From NCBI RefSeq assembly GCF_032854445.1, contig NC_088303.1:22981265-23045264 (forward strand): a DNA stretch of 64,000 nucleotides, in the 5' to 3' direction. The position numbers were made by a program, and so were the translations under genes. The notes beneath the pieces are model-generated. The model did not search any database. It worked only from the letters and a program-made list of their open reading frames with translations, and was not told where the DNA came from. Shown here piece after piece: positions 1 through 10,200 of the stretch; position 1 is the first letter of the stretch; the number at the start of each line of letters is the position of its first letter. This DNA comes from Liolophura sinensis. Lineage: Eukaryota > Mollusca > Polyplacophora > Chitonida > Chitonidae.

Positions 1-1288
1 TAATTCCTGTAAGTTGCCTCACTGTTAATCTGTAGTGCCAGTTAATTCCTGTAAGTTTCCTCACTGTTAATCAGTAGTACCAGTTAATTCCTGTAAGTTT
101 CCTCACTGTTTATCAGTAGTGCCAGTTAATTCCTGTAAGTTTCCTCACTGTTAATCAGTAGTACCAGTTAATTCCTGTAAGTTTCCTCACTGTTTATCAG
201 TAGTGCCAGTTAATTCCTGTAAGTTTCCTCACTGTTAATCAGTAGTACCAGTTAATTCCTGTAAGTTTCCTCACTGTTTATCAGTAGTGCCAGTTAATTC
301 CTGTAAGTTTCCTCACTGTTAATTAGTAGTGCCAGCTTAATTCCTGTAAGTTTCCTCACTGTTAATCAGTAGTGCCAGTTAATTCCTGTAAGTTTCCTCA
401 CTGTTAATCAGTAGTGCCAGCTTAATTCCTGTAAGTTTCCTCACTGTTAATCAGTAGTGCCAGCTTAATTCCTGTAAGTTTCCTCACTGTTAATCAGTAG
501 TGCCAGTTAATTCCTGTAAGTTTCCTCACTGTTAATCAGTAGTGCCAGCTTAATTCCTGTAAGTTTCCTCACTGTTAATCAGTAGTGCCAGCTTAATTCC
601 TGTAAGTTTCCTCACTGTTAATCAGTAGTGCCAGCTTAATTCCTGTAAGTTTCCTCACTGTTAATCAGTAGTGCCAGCTTAATTCCTGTAAGTTTCCTCA
701 CTGTTAATCAGTAGTGCCAGCTTAATTCCTGTAAGTTTCCTCACTGTTAATCAGTAGTGCCAGCTTAATTCCTGTAAGTTCCCTCACTGTTAATCAGTAG
801 TGCCAGCTTAATTCCTGTAAGTTTCCTCACTGTTAATCAGTAGTGCCAGCTTAATTCTTGTAAGTTCCCTCACTGTTAATCAGTAGTGCCAGCTTAATTC
901 CTGTAAGTTTCCTCACTGTTAATCAGTAGTGCCAGCTTAATTCCTGTAAGTTTCCTCACTGTTCATCAGTAGTGCCAGCTTAATTCCTGTAAGTTTCCTC
1001 ACTGTTAATCAGTAGTGCCAGCTTAATTCCTGTAAGTTCCCTCACTGTTAATCAGTAGTGCCAGTTAATTCCTGTAAGTTTCCTCACTGTTAATCAGTAG
1101 TGCCAGCTTAATTCCTGTAAGTTTCCTCACTGTTAATCAGTAGTGCCAGTTAATTCCTGTAAGTTTCTTCACTGTTAATCAGTAGTGCCAGCTTAATTCC
1201 TGTAAGTTTCCTCACTGTTAATCAGTAGTACCAGTTAATTCCTGTAAGTTTCCTCGCTGTTAATCAGTAGTACCAGTTTAATTCCTGT
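1..1288. repeat. 43/44-bp satellite array
   Basis: About 30 head-to-tail copies of a unit reading roughly TTAATTCCTGTAAGTTTCC followed by TCACTGTTAATCAGTAGTGC and CAG. Units joined by CCAGTT are 43 bp and units joined by CCAGCTT are 44 bp. In the first 300 bases two unit types alternate (TTTATC...GTGCC and TTAATC...GTACC), so the repeat is a dimer there. Further right the 44-bp type dominates. Every unit contains GTAAGT, a perfect splice-donor core. The array runs off the left edge of the window. Confidence 0.97.
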
Positions 1289-2102
1289 TGACTTTCTTGT
1301 GATAGGCCTCTATCAATAAAATGACTGAATAATTACATGTTGGGTTATACATGCCATACGGTCTCAGTCAGGGGGATGATCACATGTTTTGATGTGGGAT
1401 GAAAATTATCTTCAGCATTCAGAGGGTAGTACCAGGTAAATCCAAGCAAGATTTGAAATCTTGATGGCTGAGCTCTGGGCTTGTCAGTATATTGTGAGTA
1501 ATTCTAAATAATGGAGGAATCTTCTTGGCATCATGATTGATGGCATTATTAATTTATGTGTGTCGATGGTTGTTTTCTGGTCAGAACATAGAGCTTTTAT
1601 GCTTATTTCGAATACAACAACAACAGTGCATTATCCAAATTTCTTGTCAGGGATGGACGTAATAGATCAGTGGGATTGGTGAAGCATTTGCAATGTACAT
1701 GTAGTTTATTGTACAACATTGCACCAATCCCAATCCCAATTGTACATCATGTGTTTGGATCAATCAAGTGAATGGTATTGTCTATATACTTAATATAGTT
1801 TTTTAAAGGTATTAAATGGCGCATCTCTAGTCGAGAGACCTGAAAAGTTAAACATTTGTAAAATGTAAATATGAAGGTAGGTTGACAACTCCATGCTGCC
1901 TTCCTCTTCTGCCATATGTGGGAAGGTCTGCCAGCAGCCTGCAGATGGTCGTGCAAACATGCACGACTTGACCTCGTGCAAACATGAACGACCCCCCCCC
2001 CCTCCCCCCCATCATAGTACGACGTAAACATTAATCAGTTAAAATAAATAAATCTCATGGTATTTCCGTCACCTTAATGATTGATTTTGACTCGCCATAC
2101 AG
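1289..2102. other. Intron of the left plus-strand gene or spacer, no exon seen
   Basis: AT-rich sequence between the satellite and the first recognisable exon. Apart from the SINE fragment near 1901-2020, which includes a long C-run, I see no coding signal. The last 40 bases form a pyrimidine-containing tract ending in CATACAG, used as an acceptor for the exon that follows. Confidence 0.5.
1901..2020 (+). mobile_element. tRNA-derived SINE fragment
   Basis: Contains the SINE core GGGAAGGTCTGCCAGCAGCC followed by TGCAGATGGTCGTG, matching the middle of the dispersed SINE seen elsewhere in this window. It then degenerates into a C-rich run at about 1988-2010. Head and tail are missing. Sense is the plus strand. 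Confidence 0.7.
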
Positions 2103-2563
2103 ATCTGACGGTGGAGTGCTTTGAGAAGAGCCGTAGGCACCAAACCTTATTACCTCTAAAAAGTCTACAGAACATGGTAATCCTTCACTGTGGAACGCGT
2201 CTGGGTGCTGTGAAGTCACGGACTACACGTAGTGTCTCACCCGGGAAGGAAACAACTTCCGAACGTTCCAAAGCCCTATCCAAGTCCCATCAATCAAACC
2301 AGTCCAATAAGCAGTACTCGCCCTCATCCACCTCCTTTGCTAAGGACTCTCCGAGCTTTGGAAACAATGGTGCTTCGCTATTAGGAATAAAGAAATCCTC
2401 AAGTGTGCCGTCTGCTGTCTGTAACTCTGTCCCACCTCAGCAGCCATCTGCAAGAAAAGCCTCAAACAGTGACTCAATAAAACTGAAGATGACACATGGA
2501 AACACAGCAGACAAAACTGATAAAACTAAAGATACTTCAGAACATTCAGACAGAGGCAATTAA
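2103..2563 (+). CDS. Terminal coding exon of an unidentified plus-strand gene
   Basis: An open frame follows an acceptor (CCATACAG at 2095-2102) and runs about 153 codons to TAA at 2561-2563. It begins with two bases that finish a split codon, so the previous intron is phase 1 and the upstream exons lie to the left. The first 35 residues look globular (LTVECFEKSRRHQ, then SLQNMVILHC). The rest is rich in Ser, Lys, Thr and Asn, like a disordered tail, and ends DTSEHSDRGN. I do not recognise the family. The coding end from 2415 onward is duplicated downstream at 3092. An in-frame TTG lies upstream of the acceptor but there is no start-codon context, which supports an internal or terminal exon. 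Transcription converges on PIK3R4. Confidence 0.6.
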
Positions 2564-3091
2564 TTAAGTGTGGTATGAGCAATTCATCCTGGAGCAGTTG
2601 ATGTTTCCCAACAGCAATTGAAACTCCTTATGATGAACAACTGACTGTGGAGCAACTGATACTCCCTGTGTTGAACAACTGACTGTGGAGCAACTGATAC
2701 TCCCTGTGTTGAACAACTAACTGTGGAGCAACTGATACTCCCTGTGTTGAACAACTGACTGTGGAGCAACTGATACTCCCTGTGTTGAACAACTGACTGT
2801 GGAGCAACTGATACTCCCTGTGTTGAACAACTGACTGTGGAGCAACTGATACTCCCTGTGTTGAACAACTGACTGTGGAGCAACTGATACTCCCTGTGTT
2901 GAACAACTGACTGTGGAGCAGTTCATACTCTCTGACACAAGAGTGATTGAAACTCTTGAGGATAAAGAATTGACTGTGGAGCAGTTCATACTCCCTGTGT
3001 TGAACAGCTGACTGTGGAGTAGTTGATGCTCCCTGACACAAGAGTGATTGAAACTCCTGAGGATAAAGAAATGACTGTGAAGCAGTTCATA
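2415..3091 (+). repeat. 677-bp tandem duplication, copy 1 (includes coding end)
   Basis: Starts at CTGTCTGTAACTCTG inside the terminal exon and runs through the stop codon, the first minisatellite block and the block ending AGCAGTTCATA. The same order of sequence restarts at 3092. By eye the first 230 or so bases of the two copies are identical, which suggests a recent event. Confidence 0.9.
2637..2935 (+). repeat. 38-bp minisatellite, block 1
   Basis: About eight copies of a 38-bp unit, GTTGAACAACTGACTGTGGA plus GCAACTGATACTCCCTGT. The plus-strand frame would encode an EQLTVEQLILPV-like motif. Because 38 is not a multiple of three, the frame shifts at each unit, so I do not call it coding. 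Open frames on the minus strand here are artefacts of the repeat. Confidence 0.93.
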
Positions 3092-3673
3092 CTGTCTGTA
3101 ACTCTGTCCCACCTCAGCAGCCATCTGCAAGAAAAGCCTCAAACAGTGACTCAATAAAACTGAAGATGACACATGGAAACACAGCAGACAAAACTGATAA
3201 AACTAAAGATACTTCAGAACATTCAGACAGAGGCAATTAATTAAGTGTGGTATGAGCAATTCATCCTGGAGCAGTTGATGTTTCCCAACAGCAATTGAAA
3301 CTCCTTATGATGAACAACTGACTGTGGAGCAACTGATACTCCCTGTGTTGAACAACTGACTGTGGAGCAACTGATACTCCCTGTGTTGAACAACTGACTG
3401 TGGAGCAACTGATACTCCCTGTGTTGAACAACTGACTGTGTTGAACAACTGACTGTGGAGCAACTGATACTCCCTGTGTTGAACAACTGACTGTGGAGCA
3501 GTTCATACTCTCTGACACAAGAGTGATTAAAACTCTTGAGGATAAAGAACTGACTGTGGAGCAGTTCATACTCCCTGTGTTGAACAGCTGACTGTGGAGT
3601 AGTTGATGCTCCCTGACACAAGAGTGATTGAAACTCCTGAGGATAAAGAAATGACTGTGGAGCAGTTCATACT
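3092..3673 (+). pseudogene. 677-bp tandem duplication, copy 2 (duplicated coding end)
   Basis: Repeats the last 50 or so codons and the stop of the terminal exon (3092-3240), then the 38-bp minisatellite (3314-3510, about five units, one shortened), then the block with CCTGACACAAGAGTGATTGA. It has no acceptor or start of its own apart from CCACCTCAG inside the copy. It is most likely untranslated duplicated 3' sequence. Confidence 0.85.
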
Positions 3674-3975
3674 CCATGTGTTGAACAAAAGACTGTGGAG
3701 TAGTTGATACTCCTTGTGTTGAACAACAGACTGTGGAGCAATTGGTACTCCCTGACCCAAGAGTGATTGGAATTCCTCAGGATGAACAACTGACTGTGGA
3801 GCAGAACGATGAGCCACTCACCCTGGAGCAGATAATGCCCTCTGTGCTGACCCACTCTGCCATGACAAAGGGTACTGTAGCTACAGGATACCATATTCTC
3901 GTGAATTTTTCAAGCTACGTGAATTTTAAAGACCGTCTCATTTGTATACCTTCTGAGAATTGCATGTTTGCATGA
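3674..3975 (+). other. Degenerate continuation of the 38-bp repeat with a short open frame
   Basis: Further diverged repeat units (TTGAACAACAGACTGTGGAG, CCTGACCCAAGAGTGATTGG) lead into an 80-codon open frame at 3733-3975. The start of that frame repeats the TVEQ-type motif of the minisatellite, and then it runs into unrelated sequence. No supporting splice sites or homology were seen, so it is probably 3' untranslated or intergenic DNA. Confidence 0.5.
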
Positions 3976-3980
3976 TTTCA

Positions 3981-4232
3981 GTGATATTCAGGATGTTCCT
4001 GCTATATTCAGGATATTCCTGCTATATTCAGGGTATTCCTGCTATATTCAGGATATTCCTGCTATATTCAGGATATTCCTGCTATATTCAGGGTATTCCT
4101 GCTATATTCAGGATATTCCTGCTATATTCAGGATATTCCTGCTATATTCAGGATATTCCTGCTATATTCAGGGTATTCCTGCTATATTCAGGATATTCCT
4201 GCTATATTCCTGCTATATTCAGGATATTCCTG
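3981..4232 (+). repeat. 20-bp minisatellite
   Basis: About twelve copies of the 20-bp unit GCTATATTCAGGATATTCCT with GGATATT/GGGTATT variants. The last copies are scrambled. It creates a 139-codon open frame that is purely repeat-derived. Confidence 0.95.
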
Positions 4233-6120
4233 CTGCAGATGTTAATGACACGCACACATGGGACTCACATGTAGGACCAGTATCATCTGTCTGCACCACA
4301 TCATTTAATTTTCTGCCACAGGTCTCAGCTCATATTGGGGTGGGTGGTTTAATAAGGCACCTATTTAAAAGTGATAATAACATGTAGGTGGTTATCTTAG
4401 GCACCTACTTCACTGTGGTATAACAATTGGTTGGTTACATACATGTACCTCACCTGCTTAGCAGTGGTATATAACATGGTTGACTAGGGTACCTACAGGT
4501 ACCTAATTGTGATATAACATATGGGTGGCTAAGGCACCCACGTAATCTGGATATAACATGTGGGTGATTAGCTAACCTACTTAACAGTGATATAACATTA
4601 AAATATACTTAAGACTGCACACCTTGTCATTGTCATACTCTACACAGCTAACTGTGTGCGTTGCGGGAACAGTGCAGACTTCAGTAATCAGTGTCCATGA
4701 GTCTTTTCAGCCCTGCATGGTTACAGCTGTGTGGCGGCGCTGTCTACGTGACATCTCCTCAGTCTCAGGGTTGTACAACATAGCTGACCAGATTGGTTTT
4801 GCACTACAAATAAATGGTCATGTACTAATGGTACATGGTTAGCCATGTAGGAAAGGTGTGCATTTGGGACATGTGTCACCTGTCATGACTTTACATATCT
4901 CACATTCCATTGTCTCAGGTATTACTAAACTGAAATCATACCAGCTATCAGGTATCTGCTATAGCTGAGAGTTGTATTAACAATTGTTCAACATTCTGGT
5001 CATTTTCAGTCTGTGATACATCATTGTTATTGTTCTCGCCTATCAAACAGGTGTTAAGTATCTGTCAAATAAATAAATAAATAAATAATAAACAAGTTAT
5101 TATACAAATGTATGATGTAATGGGATGTTTTTATTTTAAAGCATACATATGAAAATAAAAACAACATAAACTAATGGTTTACATATGTCTGCACCAGTGT
5201 TGTATATTTTTATTTGTTTCGTTCTTGCTGTACAGATTTCTTTTCTCTCTTTCTTTTCCTTTAATGTGATATACCAGTAAACAGTGGAATATTATACATG
5301 ATTGACTAGTAATGCTGCTGTAATTCTTCAACCTTTTCATAGGTGTCCAAAGTTTTTTTTTTCAAGCATATTATTCTTTGTACACTGTTTATAAAATCAT
5401 ATTTTTTGAAGCCCTGAAATTGGTAAATTCCACCAGTGTAGCTTTGTCTCAAATATTAAACGATTAATGTGCACTAAATGCACTGAAAATTGGTCTTTTA
5501 TATGCGAAACATTTGAGGAATTAGAGTGGTAGTAAACATGTATGTACTGTGCACAGGCTAACTGTACATTGGTGAGAAACATTAATAATTGGTGAGAAAC
5601 ATTAATAATTGGAGAGAAACGTTACTAATTGGTGTTATAGTTAAAGAAGGTTACTTGATCAGGTGTTCAAACTAGGAGGCTTATTACTCCAACACTGAAG
5701 TGAATTTGGCGCCAAAATTTGCATTTGGAGATCCATTTTGATGCTTGTGCGATCATTTTGACCTCACAAAGTCTATAACATCATGATGTGGTTGCAATAT
5801 ACTGCCAAACTGCAAAGTAGAGTAAAGCCATACTGCAATCATTTTATTCATTTTCCTGATGCACAATGATCTCAAACAAAATGGGGCGTAGTCATAGTGA
5901 GTGTACAGGCCCAATGTAACTTTCCATGTACCTATTTATTGTCTTCTGATCCTAGTCATTGATGACACTGGATATAAACATGACTTGTACCGGTATTTAA
6001 CAAAGCAACATGCATTTGCCATGTAAGTGGACAAGACACAAACAAAGCAGCAAACCAGTCCTAGACAATCATGACTTAAACGCTCAATCTGTACAATAGC
6101 TGACACTATAATTCTCACAA
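4233..6120. other. Intergenic DNA with weak repeats
   Basis: At 4344-4600 there are about five diverged copies of a block around GGCACCTACTTAACAGTGAT. At 5068-5092 overlapping AATAAA hexamers follow a T-rich stretch and could serve as polyadenylation signals for the left gene. At 5577-5630 there are three copies of AACATTAATAATTGGTGAGA. No coding region is supported. Confidence 0.5.
5068..5092 (+). promoter_or_regulatory. Candidate polyadenylation signal cluster
   Basis: Tandem AATAAATAAATAAATAAATA lies downstream of the left gene in its orientation. It is the strongest AATAAA cluster before the convergent gap. A simple-repeat origin is equally likely. Confidence 0.25.
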
Positions 6121-6124
6121 GCTT

Positions 6125-6735
6125 GCAAGACTCTAGCATTGTACAAAACAGCAAGCCAGCTCTACATACAGAAGGCTCAATCAGGACAATACTGCAGCAA
6201 TGTACAAAACAGCAAACTAACCCTAAACTGCCATGAGCCATAGTGTCAATCAGTAGAATAGCTGACACTATAGTTATCACAAACTTGGATACTAGGACTC
6301 TAGCAATGTACAAAACAGCAAACTAACCCTAAACTGCCATGAGCCATAGTGTCAATCAGTAGAATAGCTGACACTATAGTTATCACAAACTTGGATACGA
6401 GGACTCTAGCAATGTGCAAAACAGCAAACTGGTCCAAGATCATCCTGAGGCAAAAGGTCAGTCAGTGTAATACATGTAGATGGCACTCAGTTTATCAAAA
6501 CAGGGCTCAGTTTCACAAAGTAGTGTACCACATCTTTTTATTGTACATTTGTCGTATGATATTTTGTACATCACTCTTACCGAAACATTGTCAAATCTGC
6601 GATTATCGTACATGAACAACATCTTTGTGAAACTGGGCCCAGGACTATAGCATTGTACAAAACAGCACACCAGTCCTAGACCATCATGAGCCATGAGGTC
6701 AGTCAGTAGCATAGGTGACACTCAGGTTATCACAA
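6125..6735. repeat. Roughly 105-bp tandem repeat
   Basis: Four to five diverged copies of a block with GCAATGTACAAAACAGCAAA, then CATGAGCCATAGTGTCAATC and TATCACAAACTTGGATAC. The two central copies (6197-6420) are nearly identical. The last copy is interrupted by a terminal-inverted-repeat element. Confidence 0.8.
6503..6640. mobile_element. Short terminal-inverted-repeat element (MITE-like), copy 1
   Basis: A 138-bp block begins GGGCTCAGTTTCACAAAG and ends CTTTGTGAAACTGGGCCC, so the ends are inverted repeats of about 18 bp with one or two mismatches. The interior has TTGTCGTATGATATTTTGTA and ATTATCGTACATG and no coding capacity. It sits inside one unit of the surrounding tandem repeat. A second copy is at 42433-42559. 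Confidence 0.8.
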
Positions 6736-7324
6736 ACTTGGACATAAAACTTTTCATTGAATGGGACTCTATACTGAAACGGGCCAACAGATGTTGTTAT
6801 AGATGCATGTGGTTGGTGAGATGTTCAGGTGTCGTGAGATCATTGGAATCCTCACAGTGTACAGCGTTCTGAACACATGCATATGTTCACTTACATGTTC
6901 ATTAATTGTCAGATAAAACATTATTGTCTCAAGACCCTACAGGCATGTGCACTGTACATGTGTGGATGTAGTACATGGGAAACAGTGTCAGAGAGTGTTT
7001 TGCTATATCAGGCTAGTTCAGAGGCAATATTTCTTCATACATTAAATTTAGTATTAAATTTGCAATGTGTATATGCACACACAGCCAGCCTCTTGCCATA
7101 CTGCTCAGGTGTTATCTGACTGTGATGATACTTTTTTTTTTTAAAATCAATAATTATTGTTTCATACATTCCATTATCATTACAACTGTCTAAATGTAAG
7201 TTCATTTCCAAGCTTTGCCTGACAAGATCTGAATTATATTATACTGTACCAGTACAGGTGGCACATGCAATTAAATCTTACATGATTGTACATTAGATTG
7301 TTGGATGGTCATGATGATGGCAAT
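6721..7324. other. Intergenic DNA, nothing recognised
   Basis: Single-copy, AT-rich sequence without splice-supported open frames or clear repeats. Confidence 0.5.
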
Positions 7325-7660
7325 GCAGTGTTTTCATTGGGTGACCTTGCATTAACTTTGGTGTAGAACAGGATTCCTGTGCAGAGTTTTCATTGGGTGA
7401 CCTACATGTATGCTGTACAGTACAAGAACACTGGTGAAGAACATGTTCCCTGTGTAATGTTTCCAGTGGGTAAGATACACGAACATTGGTGTAGAACATC
7501 TTAATCTCATTGTAGAGTTTTCCGTGGGTGACTCATACAAATATTCATGGAGAACAGATTCCTGGGCAATGTTTTCCTTAGATGACATTCATTTACATTC
7601 AGGTGTAACTTTGGTTGTACAAATGCACATGGACATTGGTGCAGAACAGGTTTCCTGTTA
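7325..7660. repeat. Diverged roughly 60-bp tandem repeat
   Basis: About five copies of a block containing GTTTTCATTGGGTGACCT and TGGTGTAGAACAGGATTCCT, with heavy divergence. It lies directly before the 40-bp array and shares its AACATTGGTGTAG segment, so the two may be related. Confidence 0.7.
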
Positions 7661-7681
7661 ATCCTCTTAATAGATGATTGG

Positions 7682-8760
7682 TTAACATACAACATGAATA
7701 TGAACATTGTTGTAACTTTGGTTGACATACAACATGTACATGAACATTGTTGTAGCTTTGGTTGACATGCAACATGCACATGAACATGGGTGTAACTTTG
7801 GTTGACATACAACATGTACATGAACATTGTTGTAACTTTGGTTGACATACAACATGTACATGTTTATTGGTGTAGCTTTGGTTGACATACAACATGTACA
7901 TGTACATGAACATTGGTGTAGCTTTGGTTGACATACAACATGTACATGAACATTGTTGTAGCTTTGGTTGACATACAACATGTACATGAACATTATTGTA
8001 GCTTTGGTTGACATACAACATGTACATGAACATTATTGTAGCTTTGGTTGACATACAACATGTACATGAACATTATTGTAGCTTTGGTTGACATACAACA
8101 TGTACATGAACATTATTGTAGCTTTGGTTGACATACAACATGTACATGAACATAATTGTAGCTTTGGTTGACATACAACATGTACATGAACATTGTTGTA
8201 ACTTTGGTTGACATACAACATGTACATGAACATTGTTGTAACTTTGGTTGACATACAACATGTACATGAACATTGTTGTAGCTTTGGTTGACATACAACA
8301 TGCACATGAACATTGTTGTAACTTTGGTTGACATACAACATGTACATGAACATTATTGTAGCTTTGGTTGACATACAACATGTACATGAACATGAGCATT
8401 GGTGTAGCTTTGGTTGACATACAACATGTACATGAACATTGTTGTAGCTTTGGTTGACATACAACATGTACATGAACGTTGTTGTAGCTTTGGTTGACAT
8501 ACAACATGCACATGAACATTGGTGTAGCTTTGGTTGACATACGACATGTACATGAACATTATTGTAGCTTTGGTTGACATACAACATGTACATGAACATT
8601 ATTGTAACTTTGGTTAACATACAACATGAACATGTTTATTGTTGTAGCTTTGGTTGACATACAACATGTACATGAACATTGTTGTAACTTTGGTTAACAT
8701 ACAACATGAACATGTTTATTGTTGTAGCTTTGGTTGACATACAACATGTACATGAACGTT
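7682..8760. repeat. 40-bp minisatellite rich in TACATG
   Basis: About 26 copies of the unit TTTGGTTGACATACAACATG plus TACATGAACATTGTTGTAGC. Each unit contains the near-palindrome ACAACATGTACATG followed by CATTGTTGT. Variants include two insertions of TACATG or GAGCAT, and TTTATT for GAACATT. Minus-strand open frames up to 195 codons here encode a CCMSTKATTMFMYMLYVNQS-type repeat and are by-products. Confidence 0.97.
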
Positions 8761-8762
8761 AG

Positions 8763-8868
8763 TGGTTAGTGCGATAGTGCAGTGTAATGACCCACCATAA
8801 TGCTGGTCGCCGTCATATAAGTGAAATATTCTTGAGTACGGGGTAAAACACCAATTAAAGAAATAAAT
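8763..8868 (+). mobile_element. Internally deleted tRNA-SINE
   Basis: A SINE head (GGTTAGTGCGATAGTGCAGT, GTAATGACCC) is joined directly to the SINE tail (CCATAATGCTGGTCGCCGTC, then AAATATTCTTGAGTAC and AAATAAATAAAT). About 150 bp of the middle is missing. It interrupts the last units of the 40-bp array. Confidence 0.85.
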
Positions 8869-9754
8869 AAATGAACATTAGTGAAGCTTTGGTTACATGT
8901 ACATGAACATTATTGTACGACAGGTTTCTTGTGCATCTTCTTGATGTATAAAACAGGTTTTCTGTACATAAGTATTAGACACACTGCTTTGCTGGGTGGA
9001 ATGGGGATTGGTAAATCCTATGGTTTATATGAACATATCTATGGTACTAAGTTAGCAGATCTGGGGAGAGCTCATGTTGGGACCAGGGTGCCTTTGTTGG
9101 TTTGTACAACCACAACAGCTTTTTAAAAAAATGAATATCCATTAATTCCAGTCCATTCCAGTTCCTGCAACTGTTGATTCTGATCCTGTAACTATTGATT
9201 CTGATCCATCTGTATTGATTTCAAACAACAGGATACAAGTTCTGTGTACGTACACATGGATTTGTGTATGGAGGTGCAGCTTAATATCACAGAGACACAT
9301 AGCTCTGAGGTTATGGTATATGCTACAATTCACATATGATACATTTAAAGGGTTTGGATTTATTTTATTTTCAGCATTTTCACATAATATGTGTAGCATA
9401 GGTATGTTGCAGGCCGTATGTTATATATTTAGAAATAAAATGGCATAATGTGCAGGTGTTCAAGGTTAAAGATACCGTATTTGTTAATTGCAGTATGTTG
9501 ATTGAATTTAGTGCGGTGTGATCAAGAGACTGAGCCGGAACTAGGGGATGGCATCTAGCCGGGGAGGTGTGGGTGTGATGTCCCAGGTGTTAGCTTGTGA
9601 TATACATATATATGTAATAATGGTGTACAGGGTATCCATGATGTGCTGAAAAATGATCATTCATCCACATATAGTTACTTTGACTGTGATCCAATAAACT
9701 AAGTTTAAACCACTGACAATTAAATGCCTGTTCATTTTTCTGATTGTTTATTTG
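8869..9754. other. Intergenic DNA, nothing recognised
   Basis: Contains a few stray pieces of the 40-bp repeat up to about 8920, then single-copy sequence without a supported gene. Confidence 0.5.
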
Positions 9755-9850
9755 ATCATTGTTTAACGCCATACTTGAGAGCCTTTCAGTTATGTAGGAT
9801 GGACATCCTTTTGATTTATGTGAGAGGAAACAGAAATGCCTGAGGTAAAC
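9755..9850 (-). mobile_element. Degenerate SINE remnant
   Basis: GTTTAACGCCATACTTGAGA and GAGAGGAAACAGAAATGCC align loosely with the 3' half of the common SINE, read on the minus strand. Confidence 0.45.
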
Positions 9851-9929
9851 CACCAATTTTTGGTGCCAAAACACAATTTTTTGTAATGTGGTTTCCAAGG
9901 CCTTGTGAACAGCCATATCACAACAAAGA

Positions 9930-10200
9930 GTCATTAGGTGAGTGTACATTGTGGCAAGTCCATGCCACCAAAGTGCTGTTGCCACTGATGCATCATGCTG
10001 AAGACACCAGACATGACACTCCACCCGGCTAAATCATACTGATACCGGGCTAACCTGTCTTATTTCCTTGCCCTAACCTACAAGTGCTGAGCACCAAGCG
10101 AGGTAGCAACAGGTGCCATTTTTAAAGTTTTTGGTATGACTCAAGTTTGATCTCACTTTGAACCAGATGCTTTAACTATTAGGCCACCGAAGCAGTTCAC
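9930..10200 (-). mobile_element. Second tRNA-derived SINE family, copy 1
   Basis: Shares GACACCAGACATGACAC, GTGCTGAGCACCAAGCGAGG and TGCCATTTTTAAAG with 29020-29240. Read on the minus strand, the right end has TGGCCTAATAGTTAAAGC, like an A box, and CTGGTTCAAAG, like a B box. That is consistent with a tRNA-type pol III promoter. Confidence 0.7.

Noticed and set aside
2584..3894. Several minus-strand open frames of 75-151 codons with repeated QLLHSQLFNTGSISCSTV
   Set aside because: They are frames through the 38-bp repeat; the frame changes unit by unit and there are no splice sites or homology.
3733..3975. 80-codon plus-strand frame as a second terminal exon of the left gene
   Set aside because: It starts inside degenerate repeat units, has no clear acceptor, and the preceding 38-bp period disrupts frame.
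3960..4387. Open frames of 104 and 139 codons rich in Tyr, Ile and Phe
   Set aside because: Produced by the 20-bp repeat and present in two frames at once.
7507..8620. Minus-strand frames up to 195 codons with repeated cysteine pairs, superficially like a Cys-rich secreted peptide family
   Set aside because: Repeat-derived in several overlapping frames, without signal peptide or start context.
7682..8760. CRISPR-like direct repeats with regular spacing
   Set aside because: Units are contiguous with no unique spacers, the genome is eukaryotic, and there are no cas genes. It is a minisatellite.
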